A stretch of 64,000 bases of DNA from Hemileia vastatrix (taxonomy: Eukaryota > Basidiomycota > Pucciniomycetes > Pucciniales > Zaghouaniaceae), in assembly GCA_030280995.1 (NCBI GenBank), contig JASXTE010000002.1:1318501-1382500 (forward strand), written 5' to 3'. Numbering within the stretch: the stretch's first letter is position 1; every line of letters begins with the position of its first letter. The position numbers and the translations under genes were made by a program. The notes beneath the pieces are model-generated. The model was not told the origin of the DNA, did no database searches, and was given only the letters and a program-made list of their open reading frames with translations. Shown piece after piece: positions 33,695-46,039 of this stretch.

Positions 33695-35386
33695 ATGACA
33701 ATTATCCATAGGGCTGGAAATGTTCACTCCAATGTTGATATGCTTTCCAGATTTCCTCTGCCAAATAATGGCTCCAATCCTGCTTATGTACCTGAAGATT
33801 ATACTGTTCATATCCATGGTATATTTATAGTTGATATGGAAGAAGAGTTATTGCAATTAATACTGGATTCATATGATAAGGATTCTGATTTAAATAAATT
33901 AGTTACTATCTTAAATTATCCTAAGAATGCTTCAATTCAAGCATTGATTAAAACTCTTCCTGCAAAATATCAAAATGCTTTGATTAAAGGAAAGTTTTCT
34001 ATTGAAGATGGTTATATATATTATAGAAGAAAGCTTACTAATGTAATTGTAATTCCTGCTTCTATGAAAGAAACTATCCTCAAACCTTTTCATGATGACA
34101 TATTATCTGGTCATTTTGATCTTGAAAAAACATTGATTAGAATCAAAAACACTGCTTGGTGGGCTAATATGTCTAAAGATACAAAATTATATGTTGAATC
34201 TTGTGATTCCTGCCAAAAATCTAAAAGGTTGACAGGTAAAAGAGCAGGGTTATTACAACATATTGAAGCACCTGATGCTCCTTTGCAAACAATTAACATG
34301 GATTTTGTCACTGGTCTTCCTGTTGCAGGTAAAGACAGCTATAACTCTTGTTGGGTAATAGTAGATAGATTCACAAAAATGTGCAAATTTATTCCCACCC
34401 ACAAAGATGTATCCATAAAAGAATTAGCTTTCTTATGGTGGTCTTACATGTTTAATATTATTGGTTTTCCAAAAGCCATTATCTCTGATAGAGATCCTAA
34501 ATTTACTTCTGAGTTTTGGACCTCTTTGATTGATATTTGTGGCTGTGAGTTAAAATTGTCTACAGCTCACCATTCTCAGACTGATGGTCTAGCTGAGAGA
34601 ATGATTCAAACTCTGGAAGATATGATTAGAAGGTATTGTGCCTTTGGTTTAGAATATAAAGACAATGACAGGTTTACTCATGACTGGTTCACTCTATTAC
34701 CTGGTCTTGAATTTGCATATTATAGCACTGTTCATTCTTTCACTGAGAAAAAGCCTTTTGAGCTTTGGTTAGGTTATGTCCCAAACACTCCTGCTCAGAT
34801 TCTCAATAATAAATTACCTAAGTTGGAACTACATCCTGGTGTAAAATCTTTTATGCAAATGCAACAGCTATGCAGAAAACATGCTCAAAGCTGTATTGAT
34901 AAAGCATTTGAATATGAAAAGAAAAGATGGGATAAATCCCATAAGGAATACACATTTGAAAACGGTGATGAAGTGTTGATATCTACTTTCCATTTCAATT
35001 TACAAGGCAACAACAAATTAAAAGATCCTTTTGTAGGACCATTTGTTGCTAAAAGAATGGTTGGAGATAATGCAGTAGAAGTTGTATTGTATTCTCCATA
35101 TGATAGGAAACATCCTGTTTTTCCCATTTCTTTGATTAAGCCTTATACTTTTAACAGTGACTTATTTCCCAAAAGAAGGGGAAGACCTAAGAAAAACCCT
35201 CAGGAAGTCACAGAAACTGCAGAAATTGATAAAATTCTCAATGATAGAATTATCACTTCTGAAAGGGGTACTGAATATTTATTGAGATATAAGAAAAAAT
35301 CATCTGAACATGATGCATGGATACCTGGCAAGGAGATTTCAAATTTTCCTACTCTGTTAAAAAAGTACAAAAAGAAAAAATCTTAG
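33695..35386 (+). pseudogene. RNase H end, integrase and chromodomain-like tail of element B
   Basis: The 563-codon frame is in phase with the RT frame after one nonsense codon. It keeps the integrase HHCC pairs (FHDD...GHF, CDSC), the triad residues in NMDFVTG, SDRDPKF and GLAERM, and the terminal LPTLLKKYKKKKS-like tail (here FPTLLKKYK). No in-frame stop is present in this part. Confidence 0.85.
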
Positions 35387-35418
35387 AATTTTTTTTATTG
35401 TTTTTTAGAGTGAGGGAG

Positions 35419-36710
35419 TGCCAGCCAGGCTATACCAGGAGCCCAGTAAATTATATGTTAATTTATTGGACCTGAAAGAGGGTGTGAGAATTGTATTTTA
35501 TGTATATAAATTAATATTTTATTGCATAATAAAATTATATAAGTATCTTATTAAAAATAAGTGTTATATTAATTTTATTGTTATATAGATTTTTATACAT
35601 TTAAATTAAGCATAATATATTTTATATTCTACAAATAATGGCTCATTTTTATGTATTTAATAATTATAAATTAATAATTAATTAATTACAAAACATATAT
35701 TATAATTATATATGTAAAATTGACTTATAATGTAATTAAGTTAATTAATTAATTTTATATAGTAAACAAAACTTCATATATTATTAAACAATAATATTGG
35801 GCGCTTCTTTTGACCCTTAATTGTGTCAGGAAAAATTATTAAATAAATTATAATACTTATTTAATAACATAGTATTAAAGTCCCCACTTTAAATTACAAA
35901 TATCACTAAATTAATTATATGTTTCATTTAAACTGATCATTGAATTAATTACATAGTTAAAACAATTAATTAAAATTTCTTTAAACTGGATTGAATTTAT
36001 TATATAAATTTTTGGTGTGAAAATAAATTTATTTGTTTTACTTAAAACCTTTGCATGTCACTATAATGTCTGTTTTGGATTATTTTGCTCATTGTTCTCA
36101 TGTTTCAGACTTACTTGGTTACTAATTCTTTTAATTAAGTGTTTCTGGAATTTATTGTGGTAAAATGGTTAATTATTCATGGGTTATAGTTAATTGTTTC
36201 ATATTTTTCTCTTAATAACCATGTTTCATTTATACTCTTTTATATTTTTGTTTTAGCTTATTTCTATTTTGTATTTATTGATTTGTGGCGCTTCAGGGGT
36301 CCCTTGGTCTATAAAAGGGCCTTGGGTAATCCCCTTTAACCCATCACTTATTATACACTCAAACTTGAATATATTTTTTAATATAATACGTTTATTATTA
36401 TTTTTATTAGTATTACAATTCTGATTTAAATTTTATATAGATAACTAAAGGTTGCAATAAGTCTAATAGTAATAATAGTGTTTTCCAAGCAGAGAAAGTA
36501 ATACTTATTTTAAATAAATATATTATAATTTAATAAGCCTCACAATTGTGTCAAATCCCAAGAAATTCTTGTCGCTTTCATTTTTTTTCTAAAATAATTA
36601 TATTAATTTATTAATTAGTTTCTCTACCTTCTAAAACTTTTTCTATTATTCCTCTTCCTCTTCGCTGTTCCTTCCATTTTCTTCTACTTCTTCTAGACGG
36701 CCGGCCGATA
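35419..36710 (+). repeat. 3' LTR of element B
   Basis: Begins TGCCAGCC rather than TGTCAGCC (one terminal mismatch) and ends GGCCGATA. Clearly more diverged from its partner than the LTRs of A, in line with an older insertion. Confidence 0.88.
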
Positions 36711-36714
36711 GATA

Positions 36715-36906
36715 CAGCCAAGTCACAAAAACTTGCAGAATTTTTGACAAAAAAATCAAAGTTGTTCTCACCAAAAAATGATTTGCCTGTTCAAAAGGAA
36801 GTGCCCCCAACTTATCCCCGACACTTTTTAATAGGCAAATCATTTTTTGGTGAGAACAACTTTGATTTTTTTGTCAACAATTCCACAAGCTTTTGTGACT
36901 TGGCTG
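36715..36906. mobile_element. Foldback MITE with TA target duplication (192 bp)
   Basis: The ends CAGCCAAGTCACAAAA and its inverse TTTTGTGACTTGGCTG are inverted repeats of about 75 bp with few mismatches around a short loop. TA flanks both sides (36713-36714 and 36907-36908). This is the signature of a Tc1/mariner-type non-autonomous element. It sits in the copia LTR, and element B later inserted at its left edge. Confidence 0.8.
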
Positions 36907-36908
36907 TA

Positions 36909-37001
36909 TGTAGAATCTAGATATAATGTGATGTACAGGACATGTAGAAATAACGAAACATAGAAATAAGAAGAACAGAGAAGTAACTAATTATTTTCAC
37001 A
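36909..37001 (-). repeat. Start of the copia 3' LTR
   Basis: On the minus strand the polypurine tract AAGGAGGGG (37010-37002) is followed by TGTGAAAATAATTAG, the expected LTR start. The LTR is cut by the MITE at 36906 and probably continues left of element B below 27490; its far end could not be fixed. Confidence 0.5.
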
Positions 37002-37282
37002 CCCCTCCTTGCTATCAATCCTATCCAAAAAACCAATTTTCTTTGTGAATTTCGTAAATTTTTCTTTACTCAATGATTTGGTAAAGATATCTGCAGCCAT
37101 ATCTGAAGTGGGAATGTAGCAAAGATCAATCTTTCCCTTCATCATTTGTTCTCTGATCCAATGAAATTGTATTTGAATATGTTTTGTTCTTGCATGGAAA
37201 ACAGGATTTTTGCAACATGCAATACTTCCTTGATTATCTGAATATAATGTTGAGGAAGATTTACGATCATAACCCAAATCAA
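36987..37282 (-). pseudogene. Ty1/copia RNase H, C-terminal piece
   Basis: The frame carries LYSDNQGSIA, HARTKHIQIQFHWIRE and the closing DIFTKSL motif, which are hallmarks of the copia RNase H end. It is the continuation of the piece at 50152-51712: removing the transposon 37285-50150 and one TA copy joins the two halves in the correct frame at the expected point of RNase H. Confidence 0.88.
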
Positions 37283-37284
37283 TA

Positions 37285-37853
37285 CAGCTACATCAAAAAA
37301 AGGTTGGTTCAGAAATCAAAAATTCATCCCAACTCACCCAGCATTTTTTTAGTTTTTTTTGTCCCACCAGCTTGTCATTCGTCTGTTGCCAGCTTGTTGC
37401 AAGGGTCACTAGATGAGGATCTAGTTGACACCTGGTTTGCTCACGTATATTCTATTACTTGATCGATCAACCCTGAGCTGGGTTGGTGGGGTGGGGGGGG
37501 CTCTCAAGAAAATTTCCCCACCCATATTTACATCCATTTTGTCTTCCCCCCTCCTTCCTCAAAAGTAAGTCTTCTCCCGGTTTTATTTTTATATTTCATT
37601 ATTTTTTTCTTTCCTTTTTTTTTCTTTATTTATTTTCTCTTCTCTTTATTTTATTTATGGGGTTTTTCTCAATTGCTATATTAAAGTAATGTAAGTCGTT
37701 TTTATTTCTCTTTTTATTATATTTTTTTATTTTGATTCATTTTTTTTCTCCTCAGATGCCTAATCTTGATCAGATTCTCAATCTGCCCCTTTCTCCACCA
37801 CCTTTCTACAATGACAACAACAGATATGATTAAGTCATTATTAGTCAGATCCC
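37285..37853 (+). repeat. Left terminal inverted repeat
   Basis: Matches the reverse complement of 49608-50150 with scattered mismatches and small indels. It includes a CTCCTCAG acceptor followed by ATGCCTAATCTTGA at 37756, so the second gene seems to start inside the repeat. Confidence 0.85.
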
Positions 37854-38395
37854 TTGATCCTCAATTGCAATAAATCTTGAGTTTTCCTTTTTTTTACCCA
37901 AAAAAGAAGAATAAAGAGAAGGAAAACATGCGGAAGAGGAAGAAAAATTACAAGGTATCTATCAAAGTCAGTAGGGTTGTGTCTCAGCCAGATAAGTTAC
38001 AATTTTCTTTGGATCCTTCAAATCATAATCTAGAAGACTTCTAGAAGCAGGCTGTCAATGTAATATTTGAATGTGAACTGGAAAAAATGGGAATTTATGT
38101 CAAATGGGAAGTTAAAAAAGGTACTGTTTTATGGTATGCTATTATACCACATGTCTCAGGTTTTTTGGCAAATCAAAAGAAGATGCTCAATTCAAATGAT
38201 GTTTTTGTCAAATTTTTGGAATTGGCTGAAGTGAACATTCATGATCACAAAATTTATTTAAGCATGGAGAAAATTGACCCCGGCCAGCTCAGCAGGTGAG
38301 TATTTTTTTTCTCTTTATTTTATTAATATCTTATTTTGCTTTTCTGCAGAGAGAGGCTGCCTACCAGGACCTTGAAAACTCTTCATGTCAGCCTA

Positions 38396-39543
38396 AATAT
38401 CCTTAGGACTGAGTATTTCTTATGCTTAAAATAAGATAACCTTAAGTAGATTAAGCTTATATCTTAAAAATAAGGTTAAAATAATAATATAGATTATTTT
38501 ATTATATATATATATAATTATTATTCTATTATATAACTTATAATAGTTTAAATAGCTTATCCATGGCCTAATAATATTTATTAAGGTGTTAATGGAGTCA
38601 TAATATACTTATCTTAAGTGATATGAAGTAATTATTGACATACATAAGCTTATATGTATACATAAATATCATATTCAGTGAAATATGCAGTATATTATGT
38701 ATATTTAGGTATATAAGTGGGTTTTAGCCCCTTAATAGCCTATAAACTTTGTTTTTCTGCTTATTTTAGGTCATATGGACGAAATCAGTGGACTCACAAT
38801 GCCTACAGAAGCATAGACACCTATATCAGGCGCATACACCCAGTTTGGACAACTAAAATTACTTCCTTGGATGGTTATTCACGGATTTCTGGGTTAATGT
38901 GGATGCTTGGGGATGTTTTTGGGGGCTTTGAAATTTTATTTGTTTCCTTTATATGCTTTTAGTTTCATTAAATCTCTTTTTGATTGTTTATTTTACCTGT
39001 TTCTTTATGGTATCTGCTTTTATCTGGGTTTTCTATTTATGGTATGGATCAGTGTTATTATTAATAGTGATGGAGGGTCCTTACTGGAGGTCTGGGTGTT
39101 GAAACTGCTTGAAGTGGACGCCATGGGGAGGTGATGTGCCCTCACAGTGCTGTAATTGCCGGGGATAGCAGTGACATCATCTGGATTGAAGGTCTGTGCG
39201 CTCCAGTGGATTTGGGTATAAGTAAGGAGGGATTTTGACGGTTATTTATCATCATTCAATTACTACAACTCCAACAAACACTACTATACAATTATTAACA
39301 TTTAGAAATATATTATAAAGCCACTATAAATTGATTCTATCTTTATATAAGCTATAACTATATTTTATTCATCTATTTTCCACCACTAGCACACATTTAA
39401 ATCCAAGTATTGTGAGTTTGATTTGAGTATAACTATTTTATTAGTCTTCCCCTGAGTTTTAATCACTAAATCATTTATCAATAAGTAGTAGGACCATAAA
39501 TAAACACTATTATATCATACTTATATACTAGACTATACTGACA
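38396..39543 (+). repeat. 5' LTR of element C
   Basis: Starts TGTCAGCCTAAATATCC and ends ATACTGACA. Frames at 38717-39134 are shadows, repeated in the 3' LTR. Confidence 0.9.
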
Positions 39544-40053
39544 ATTGGGGGTCTTTCTTTATATTTTACTTATTATTTAGTATAAGCCTTGGGACGTGAT
39601 TTTTACCTTAGTACAGCTCAAAATAACCAAATATTTGGGTCTTCTGCATATTAGTGGGTCATCATAACTCATTTATTGCGGAAAAGAACCCTTAAAATAA
39701 TTGTACTAATTTTTTATCATAAAAATTAGATATTTACAGTAGTAACTGTACCCAATATAAACCCAATTTCACTTGGTATTTGGACACCAATATAACACCC
39801 AATTAAATTGGTATTTGGTTAAAGCTTGGTAAGCTACTTATTCACCCTTATAGAGGTCTAGTTAAACTTATTATTATATTTTTAACAGATTTTTTCAAAT
39901 TTTTCTTATATTTTATTTAAATAAATAAAGATATAAATTCAGGGTAAGCTCCATTGCTTTTTTATTAGTAATATAATTTCTAATATCTTTTGTCTACTAA
40001 TTCCATAGAGTTTTTTCCTTTTGTAGACGTAAAATATTGTCATTCTTAACAAT
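39544..40053 (+). other. 5' leader of element C
   Basis: Starts ATTGGGGGTCTTTCT, the counterpart of the post-LTR motif in A and B. Otherwise AT-rich and non-coding. Confidence 0.5.
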
Positions 40054-40652
40054 ATGAGTGCTCCCCAGGACAGTGTAAGTGAAAAGCCTGCTTATAATAC
40101 CAGGTCTAAAGCTAACAAAAACTTTCCAGGACATCACCATGGAGGGTCAACAGTACCCCCAGGCAGAAAGCATGAGTATAGAGGAAAAGGACGCCCTCTT
40201 AAAAAAGATAACTATAAAAAAGACATCTCCTCCTCTTCAGGATCAACTGTCCCACCTGGCCAAACAGGTTCTGAAGTTGGAGGAATCAAAATCACTCATG
40301 TTCAAAGAGTTAGAGCAGTTGCAAAACAATTGCAAGGTAGGGTTTCAGCAGATGAGTCAGGCATTGGCAGAATTAAAGGGAGGCCATCCCAGTCAGTCAA
40401 ATCAGCAACCCCCTATCCAAGGCGGGTCAACTCACTCCCAGGAGAAAATCCTGGTAGACAAATGGAAGTGGGACTGGTTTCATCAACAGTGGACAAGCCA
40501 CAGTTGCAACAGGGATCCACCACCTCATCTGACTTCCTCAGCTCACCCTTACAAAGGAAAAAAGCGCCAAAAATCAGGACTGGCAATCATCCCTTGGTAA
40601 GTAGATTACCTTCTCAGATTGAACATAATACTGATAATTACAATATAGGTAA
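40054..40652 (+). CDS. Overlapping spliced accessory ORF (ORF-X) of element C, intact
   Basis: Exon 1 is 40054-40074 (7 codons). Intron 1 is 40075-40129 (55 nt) with donor GTAAGT, branch GCTAAC and acceptor TTTCCAG. Exon 2, 40130-40596, lies +1 to Gag and has no stop. It encodes LLKKITIKKTS, a strong heptad-like stretch LSHLAKQVLKLEESKSLM, VDKWKWDWF, AHPYKGKKRQK and the terminal IIPW. Intron 2 (40597-40648, 52 nt, GTAAGT...AATATAG) splits the last Trp codon and is followed by TAA; unspliced RNA also stops at 40598-40600. The protein would have 163 residues. It is intact although Gag-Pol of this copy has five nonsense codons. Function unknown; a nucleic-acid- or Gag-binding coiled-coil protein is a guess. 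Confidence 0.65.
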
Positions 40653-42198
40653 TTCTATTGATGTTAAATCTGTGCAAAAAATATAGGAGGATTTAAGAAA
40701 TTTATGTTTTAGAGTAGATACATCTGACTTATCTTTTGTCCACAATAACAGTACTATTTACAATGATAATACAGTTAACCCTCAGTTGCAACCACCTACT
40801 AGTGAGATGAGAAGTTCACAGGAGAGTGAGAGAATTGAAAAGGAAGACATGGAATATTTTAACAATAATCCAACTGTCCATAGAATTGTTTCAGCATTGT
40901 GGAATAGAATGACTGATTGTGAGGAACAGACAGTTAAGCTCACTAGTGATACAATTTCATCCTTGACATTAAATATTTCTCAATTACCAACACGTAACAA
41001 AGGATTAGAGAAAGAACATTTGTCTCTAACTCTTAAATATGATTCATTGAGTAATAAATATAATGACCTTTCAAACAAATTCTGTGAGTTAGAAAAATTA
41101 TATGAAACACATTTATTAAAAACTGAATCAAGAACAAAGTTATCTTTTGCCCAGACAAATCAAAGTGTCTCTGAATTGCTACAAAGATTAACTAAAGTTG
41201 AGATTGAAACTGCCAATCTACTAATGAACCAGGATAATCATAAGTATAATCAATATAATAATAATCCTTTCATTGGCAAAAGTGAATCTCATTCCTTCCC
41301 TATACCACCACAATTAAAACCATCTGGTGGTAGTGTCAAATCTGAAAATGTAAGTCACAAATCCGTGCAGGAGGAAATACAAGACCATTTATCAAAAGTG
41401 AATGAGTTGTTGAATTTACCTAATATTAGTGAGATAAAATCCAATCAGAAAAACTGGCCTAAGATAGATCAGTACCCAACTTATGATGGGGAAGCCAGCT
41501 CTGATTGGCAACATTTTATTCAAAGAATTGACAACTTGAAATTCTCATATAAGTTACCAGATGAAGAGATAACATCAAAATTAATTTCTTTATTTAAGGA
41601 TGTTGCCTTATTATGGTTTGAAGCTGTCTTAAGTGAGGGTAAAGACTACTCTTGGGCTGAATGGAAACAACTTATTGAAAAACAATTTGGAGGTTCTAAA
41701 TTCAGGCTTACTGAGCAGAGACTTTATGAGAAGACTAGGTATAATCCGTTGAATGGTGACAAACCTATGGTATTTTTAATGAATTTAAACAAAATATTAA
41801 AAGCCATTGAGCCTCATATGGATTTTAACTTATGGAAAGATAAGATAATATATAAATTACCTATATCTGTCAGAGACATTGTTGTAGCTAGAACATTAAA
41901 TGTTACTGAATATTCTGACTTTATTAATATTTGCAATGAAATATTATTAAACCATAAGTATGAATCAAGGTATTCCACTTATAAACAAAATGTTGAACCT
42001 GTAAAAACTCAGAATTCAAAAAAACTTCAGGAGAAGCAGAAAAAACCTACTGCACTTGTAGTACCTAAGAAGTATGAAACAAATACTTGTTATAAGTGTA
42101 ACAAACCTTGGGTCAAAGGTCACAAATGTGAGAAAAACATAAATATTGTTGAAAATCAACGTGAATCTGAAACTGAAACTGAAAAAAGTAAAGAATAA
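40054..42198 (+). pseudogene. Gag of element C, one internal nonsense codon
   Basis: The frame runs from ATG 40054 to TAA 42196, interrupted only by TAG at 40684. The N-terminal part overlaps ORF-X. The capsid block starts near 41446 (QKNWPKIDQYPTY) and the zinc knuckle CYKCNKPWVKGHKC lies near 42088. The middle (about 40930-41230) is coiled-coil-like as in A. Confidence 0.85.
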
Positions 42199-42246
42199 AG
42201 TGATTATGACAGCAATATCTCATATAGTGATGAAAATGAAGTCTTT

Positions 42247-43488
42247 ATGTTGGAAGATGATTTGTCCATCTTTGAAAATCCAATATTAATTATGGACTCA
42301 AATGAATCTTTAATGAATTTTGAGGATGCTGAAATCATTAAGGATATAAAAGCTGATAACTTTAGAATGACACCTATCACAGTTCCAGCTATCATTTCTG
42401 GTGAAAATGTTAATATAGTACTGGACACAGGAGCTTCTGGTTCTGTTGTTTCCACTAATACATTACAGAAAATTGATAGTGAATATAAGTCTAAACTTGA
42501 ACCACTTCAAAGTAAAAATTGGAGAGGTTTTGGATCAGTGCTACACCCCATTGGTAAATACAAAGCTGCTGTTTTCTTTAAACATCAACATGGTTATGTA
42601 AGGGTAACTTGTGACTTTGTAGTAATGGATAATACTAACTGTAGTAACTGTTTTATCATTGGAAATGATATTCTGACTAAATTTGGTGTAAAATTAGACC
42701 CTGCTAATAACAATTTTACAATTGGCATGAATGGTAAGAGGAAATTTAAAATAAATTCTTTTAACACAGTCTTAGACATTTAGTTAGTAACAAATTCCCC
42801 ATGTAAAGGAAGAGAATCCAATGAGATGGAACTTCTGGAAACAGAAATTTCAAAAGCATCATTTGGCACTCAGATAAGTAAAACTGAGAAAGATAATATT
42901 TTGGAATTAATTAAAGCTTTTCCAATGGCTTTTGCACATGGTACAAATGAACTTGGCCTTGTAAAAGATCATGAAATGAAGATTAGTTTAACCTGTGATA
43001 TGGATAATATTCCTGCTAGTCTTAAAAAGAAACCATACCCTGCTTTACCAATGAAGAGGAAAGACATAGAGGATAATATTAAGATGTTATTAAAAATGAA
43101 CATTCTTGAGAAGGTTGAAACTACACCAAAATATTGTGTAATATCACCAGTGCTAATTTCTTATGAACAAGATAAAGCAAAACTGTGCGGTGATTATAGA
43201 GCATTAAATACATTTACAGTAGATGATATTTATCCCCTGCCAAGGATTGCCTCTATGCATGCTACCCTTAAAGGTGCTAAATATATAAGTTGCCTAGATG
43301 GAAATAAAGGGTACCATCAAATTCCTGTTGAAAAGAATTCACAGAACTTTTTGTTGATAACAACACACATGGGAATTTATAAGTATGTCAGAATGTCATT
43401 TGGACCAAAAAATGCTCCATCTGTATTTCAGAAGTTAATGGATATAACATTCCATAATGAAATGATTGAGGGATGGTTAATGGTATAA
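42247..43488 (+). pseudogene. Protease and first half of RT of element C
   Basis: In phase with Gag. Protease LDTGAS near 42421 (a more standard triplet than in A). Stop TAG at 42781, then the RT to TAA at 43486. That last stop replaces the Tyr codon of the YIDD active site, so RT is dead by a single codon change. Confidence 0.88.
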
Positions 43489-43503
43489 ATTGATGACATC
43501 ATA

Positions 43504-43986
43504 GTGTTCTCTAAAACTTTTGATGAACACTTAATCCATTTAAGGAAAGTATTTCAGAAAATGGATGAAATAAAAATGACCCTTGCATTGAAAAAGTGTA
43601 AATTTGGGTTTGAATCTTTAAAAGTGCTTGGTCATATTGTATCTGGATTACAAATATGTGTAGACCAAAATAAAGTGGCTGCAATAAAGAATATTGGCAT
43701 TCCTCAAAATGTAAAGGATGTACAATCTTTTCTTGGAATGTGTGGTTATTATAGACAATATATAAAAAACTACAAATCAATTGCTGCACCACTGAACACA
43801 CTGATAAAGAAATCAGAAGCTTTCATTTGGAATAATGAAAGACAACAAGCTTTTAATAAGTTGAAAGAATTTTTAATGACAGCTCCTATCTTGGGTTTAC
43901 CAGATTTCCAATTACCTTTTGTATTATATACAGATGCAAGTTTTATTGGACTAGGTGCTGCTTTGCATCAAAAACAACTTATTTAA
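43504..43986 (+). pseudogene. Second half of RT and start of RNase H of element C
   Basis: Continues in phase with VFSKTFDEH, the RT thumb and LYTDASFIGLG; stopped by TAA at 43984, three codons before the next open part. Confidence 0.85.
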
Positions 43987-43992
43987 GGAAAA

Positions 43993-45921
43993 ATGTCAGA
44001 AGTAGTAATCTGCTATATTTCACGTACTCTGAGAAGTGGTGAATTGAAATATGGTGCTACTCAACTTGAATGTTTGGCAGTAGTATGGGCTCTTGAGAAG
44101 CTACATTATTACCTTGAGGACCAAAAATTTGAGTTAATAACTGACTGTAGTGCAGTTAAGTCACTCTTAAACATGAAAACTCTTAATAGACACATTTTTA
44201 TATGGCAATTAGCTGTACAAGAATACAGAGGCCGGATGACTATTACACATAGAGCAGGAACCTTGCACTCTAATGTAGATCTTTTATCTAGAGTAACTCT
44301 GCCTAATAATGATGATAATCCTGCTTATGTTCCTGAGTCAGATATTATTAACATTTATGGCATTTATATTGTAGATCTTGAGGATGCGTTTATGCAATCA
44401 ATTCTTGATAATTATAATTCAGGTCCTGACTTGAGTAAATTAACTACAATATTAAATGATCCATCTAATGCTTCAATGAATGTTTTAATAAAAACATTGC
44501 CAATTAAGTATAAAGAGGCATTAGAAAAAGGAAAATTTTCCATTGAGGATGGTTTTATATATTACAGGAAAAAACTAAGTAATGTAATTGTAATTCCCCC
44601 TTCAATGAAGGAGTTAATGTTAAGTATATGTCATGATGATATATTAGCAGGTCATTTTGACTACCATAAAAAATTAACCAGAGTAAAAAACACAGCTTGG
44701 TGGATTAACATGTCTGAGGATGTTCAGAAATATGTTGAAACATGTGATTCTTGTCGAAAATCTAAAAGATTAACAGGAAAAAGAGCTGGTTTATTACAAC
44801 AAATTGAGCAACCAAAAGCTCCATGGGAAATCATTAACATGGACTTTTTAACAGGTTTTCCAATAGCAGGGCATAAGAGTTATAACTCCTGCTGGGTAAT
44901 TGTAGATAGATTTACAAATATGTGTAAATTTATTCCTACCCACAAAGAGGTTTCTGCAAAGGACTTAACTTTTTTATGGTGGACACAAATGTTAAATACA
45001 GCAGGTTTCCCCAAAGCAATAGTTTCTGACAGAGATCCTAAATTTGCTTCTGAGTTCTGGACGTCACTTATGGATGTTTCAGGGTGTCAATTAAAACTTT
45101 CTACGGCACACCATCCACAAACTGATGGGCTAGCAGAAAGAATGATACAAACCTTAGAAGATATGATAAGAAGATATTGTGCTTTTGGTCTTAATTTTAA
45201 AGACAATGACAAATTCACGCATGATTGGGTAACCCTTATCCCAGGTTTAGAATTTGCATATAATAGTACAGTACATTCTGTCACTGGCAAAAAGCCATTT
45301 GAGTTATGGTTGGGTTATGTACCTAATACCCCTGCTAAAACTCTTAATAAGTTACCTAGATTTAATATCCATCCAGGTACTAAATCTTTTCTTCAGATGC
45401 AGGAATTATGCAGAAAAAATGCTCAAGAATGTATAAATAAGGCTTTTGAGTATGAAAAGAAAAGATGGGATAAAGCCCATAAAGAACAAATGTTCAAAGA
45501 GGGTGATGAAGTCCTTATTTCAACACTACATTTCAATTTAAATGGTAATGTTAAATTGAAGGATCCATTCATTGGAACATTTGTAGTTAAAAAGATGGTT
45601 GGTAATAATGCTGTTGAGGTTATTCTATACGCACCATATGATAGAAAACATCCAGTATTTCCTATTTCTCTTATAAAACCATACCATTCTAATGATACTG
45701 CTCTATTTCCAAGAAGATCAGGAAGGCATAAACAGAAACCTGAAGAAATAGTTGAAAAGGCAGAAATTGAAAAGATACTTAAAAAGAGACACCTTACTAA
45801 AGAAAAGGGAGTTGAGTATCTATTAAGATTTAAAAATAAATCAAGTGAATATGACCAGTGGATTCCAGAAAATGAAATCTCTGATCTTAAAAATCTCTTG
45901 AAAAAATTTAAATCTAAATAA
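43993..45921 (+). pseudogene. RNase H, integrase and chromodomain-like tail of element C
   Basis: A 642-codon open frame in phase with the rest. Integrase keeps the HDD...GHF/CDSC zinc site, NMDFLTG, SDRDPKF and GLAERM catalytic residues, and the chromodomain-like tail (KILKKRHLTKEKGVEYLLRF). The element thus kept one reading frame over 5.9 kb, with five nonsense codons and no frame shift. Confidence 0.88.
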
Positions 45922-46039
45922 TACTGTTCATTCAGTATATGTATTATAAAAATTATTTTTTATTATTTTATTATTTCACTCCTTAGTTTTAATTAAAATG
46001 TCTTAACATTTTTTTTATTGTTTTTTTGGGGTGAGGGAG

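Larger units (their letters stand above)
27496..36710 (+). mobile_element. Ty3/gypsy LTR retrotransposon B (decayed relative of A)
   Basis: LTRs at 27496-28786 (1291 bp) and 35419-36710 (1292 bp) with the 5-bp duplication GATAC at 27491-27495 and 36711-36715. The purine tract GAGTGAGGGAG precedes the 3' LTR. The coding region is close to A, but it has a deletion of about 200 bp in Gag near 30188 relative to A and at least six nonsense codons. B inserted one base inside the MITE at 36715-36906. Confidence 0.93.

Noticed and set aside
38717..39134. Frames in the element C LTRs, also at 46369-46805
   Set aside because: Repeat copies inside LTRs, with no domain and different truncation in the two copies.
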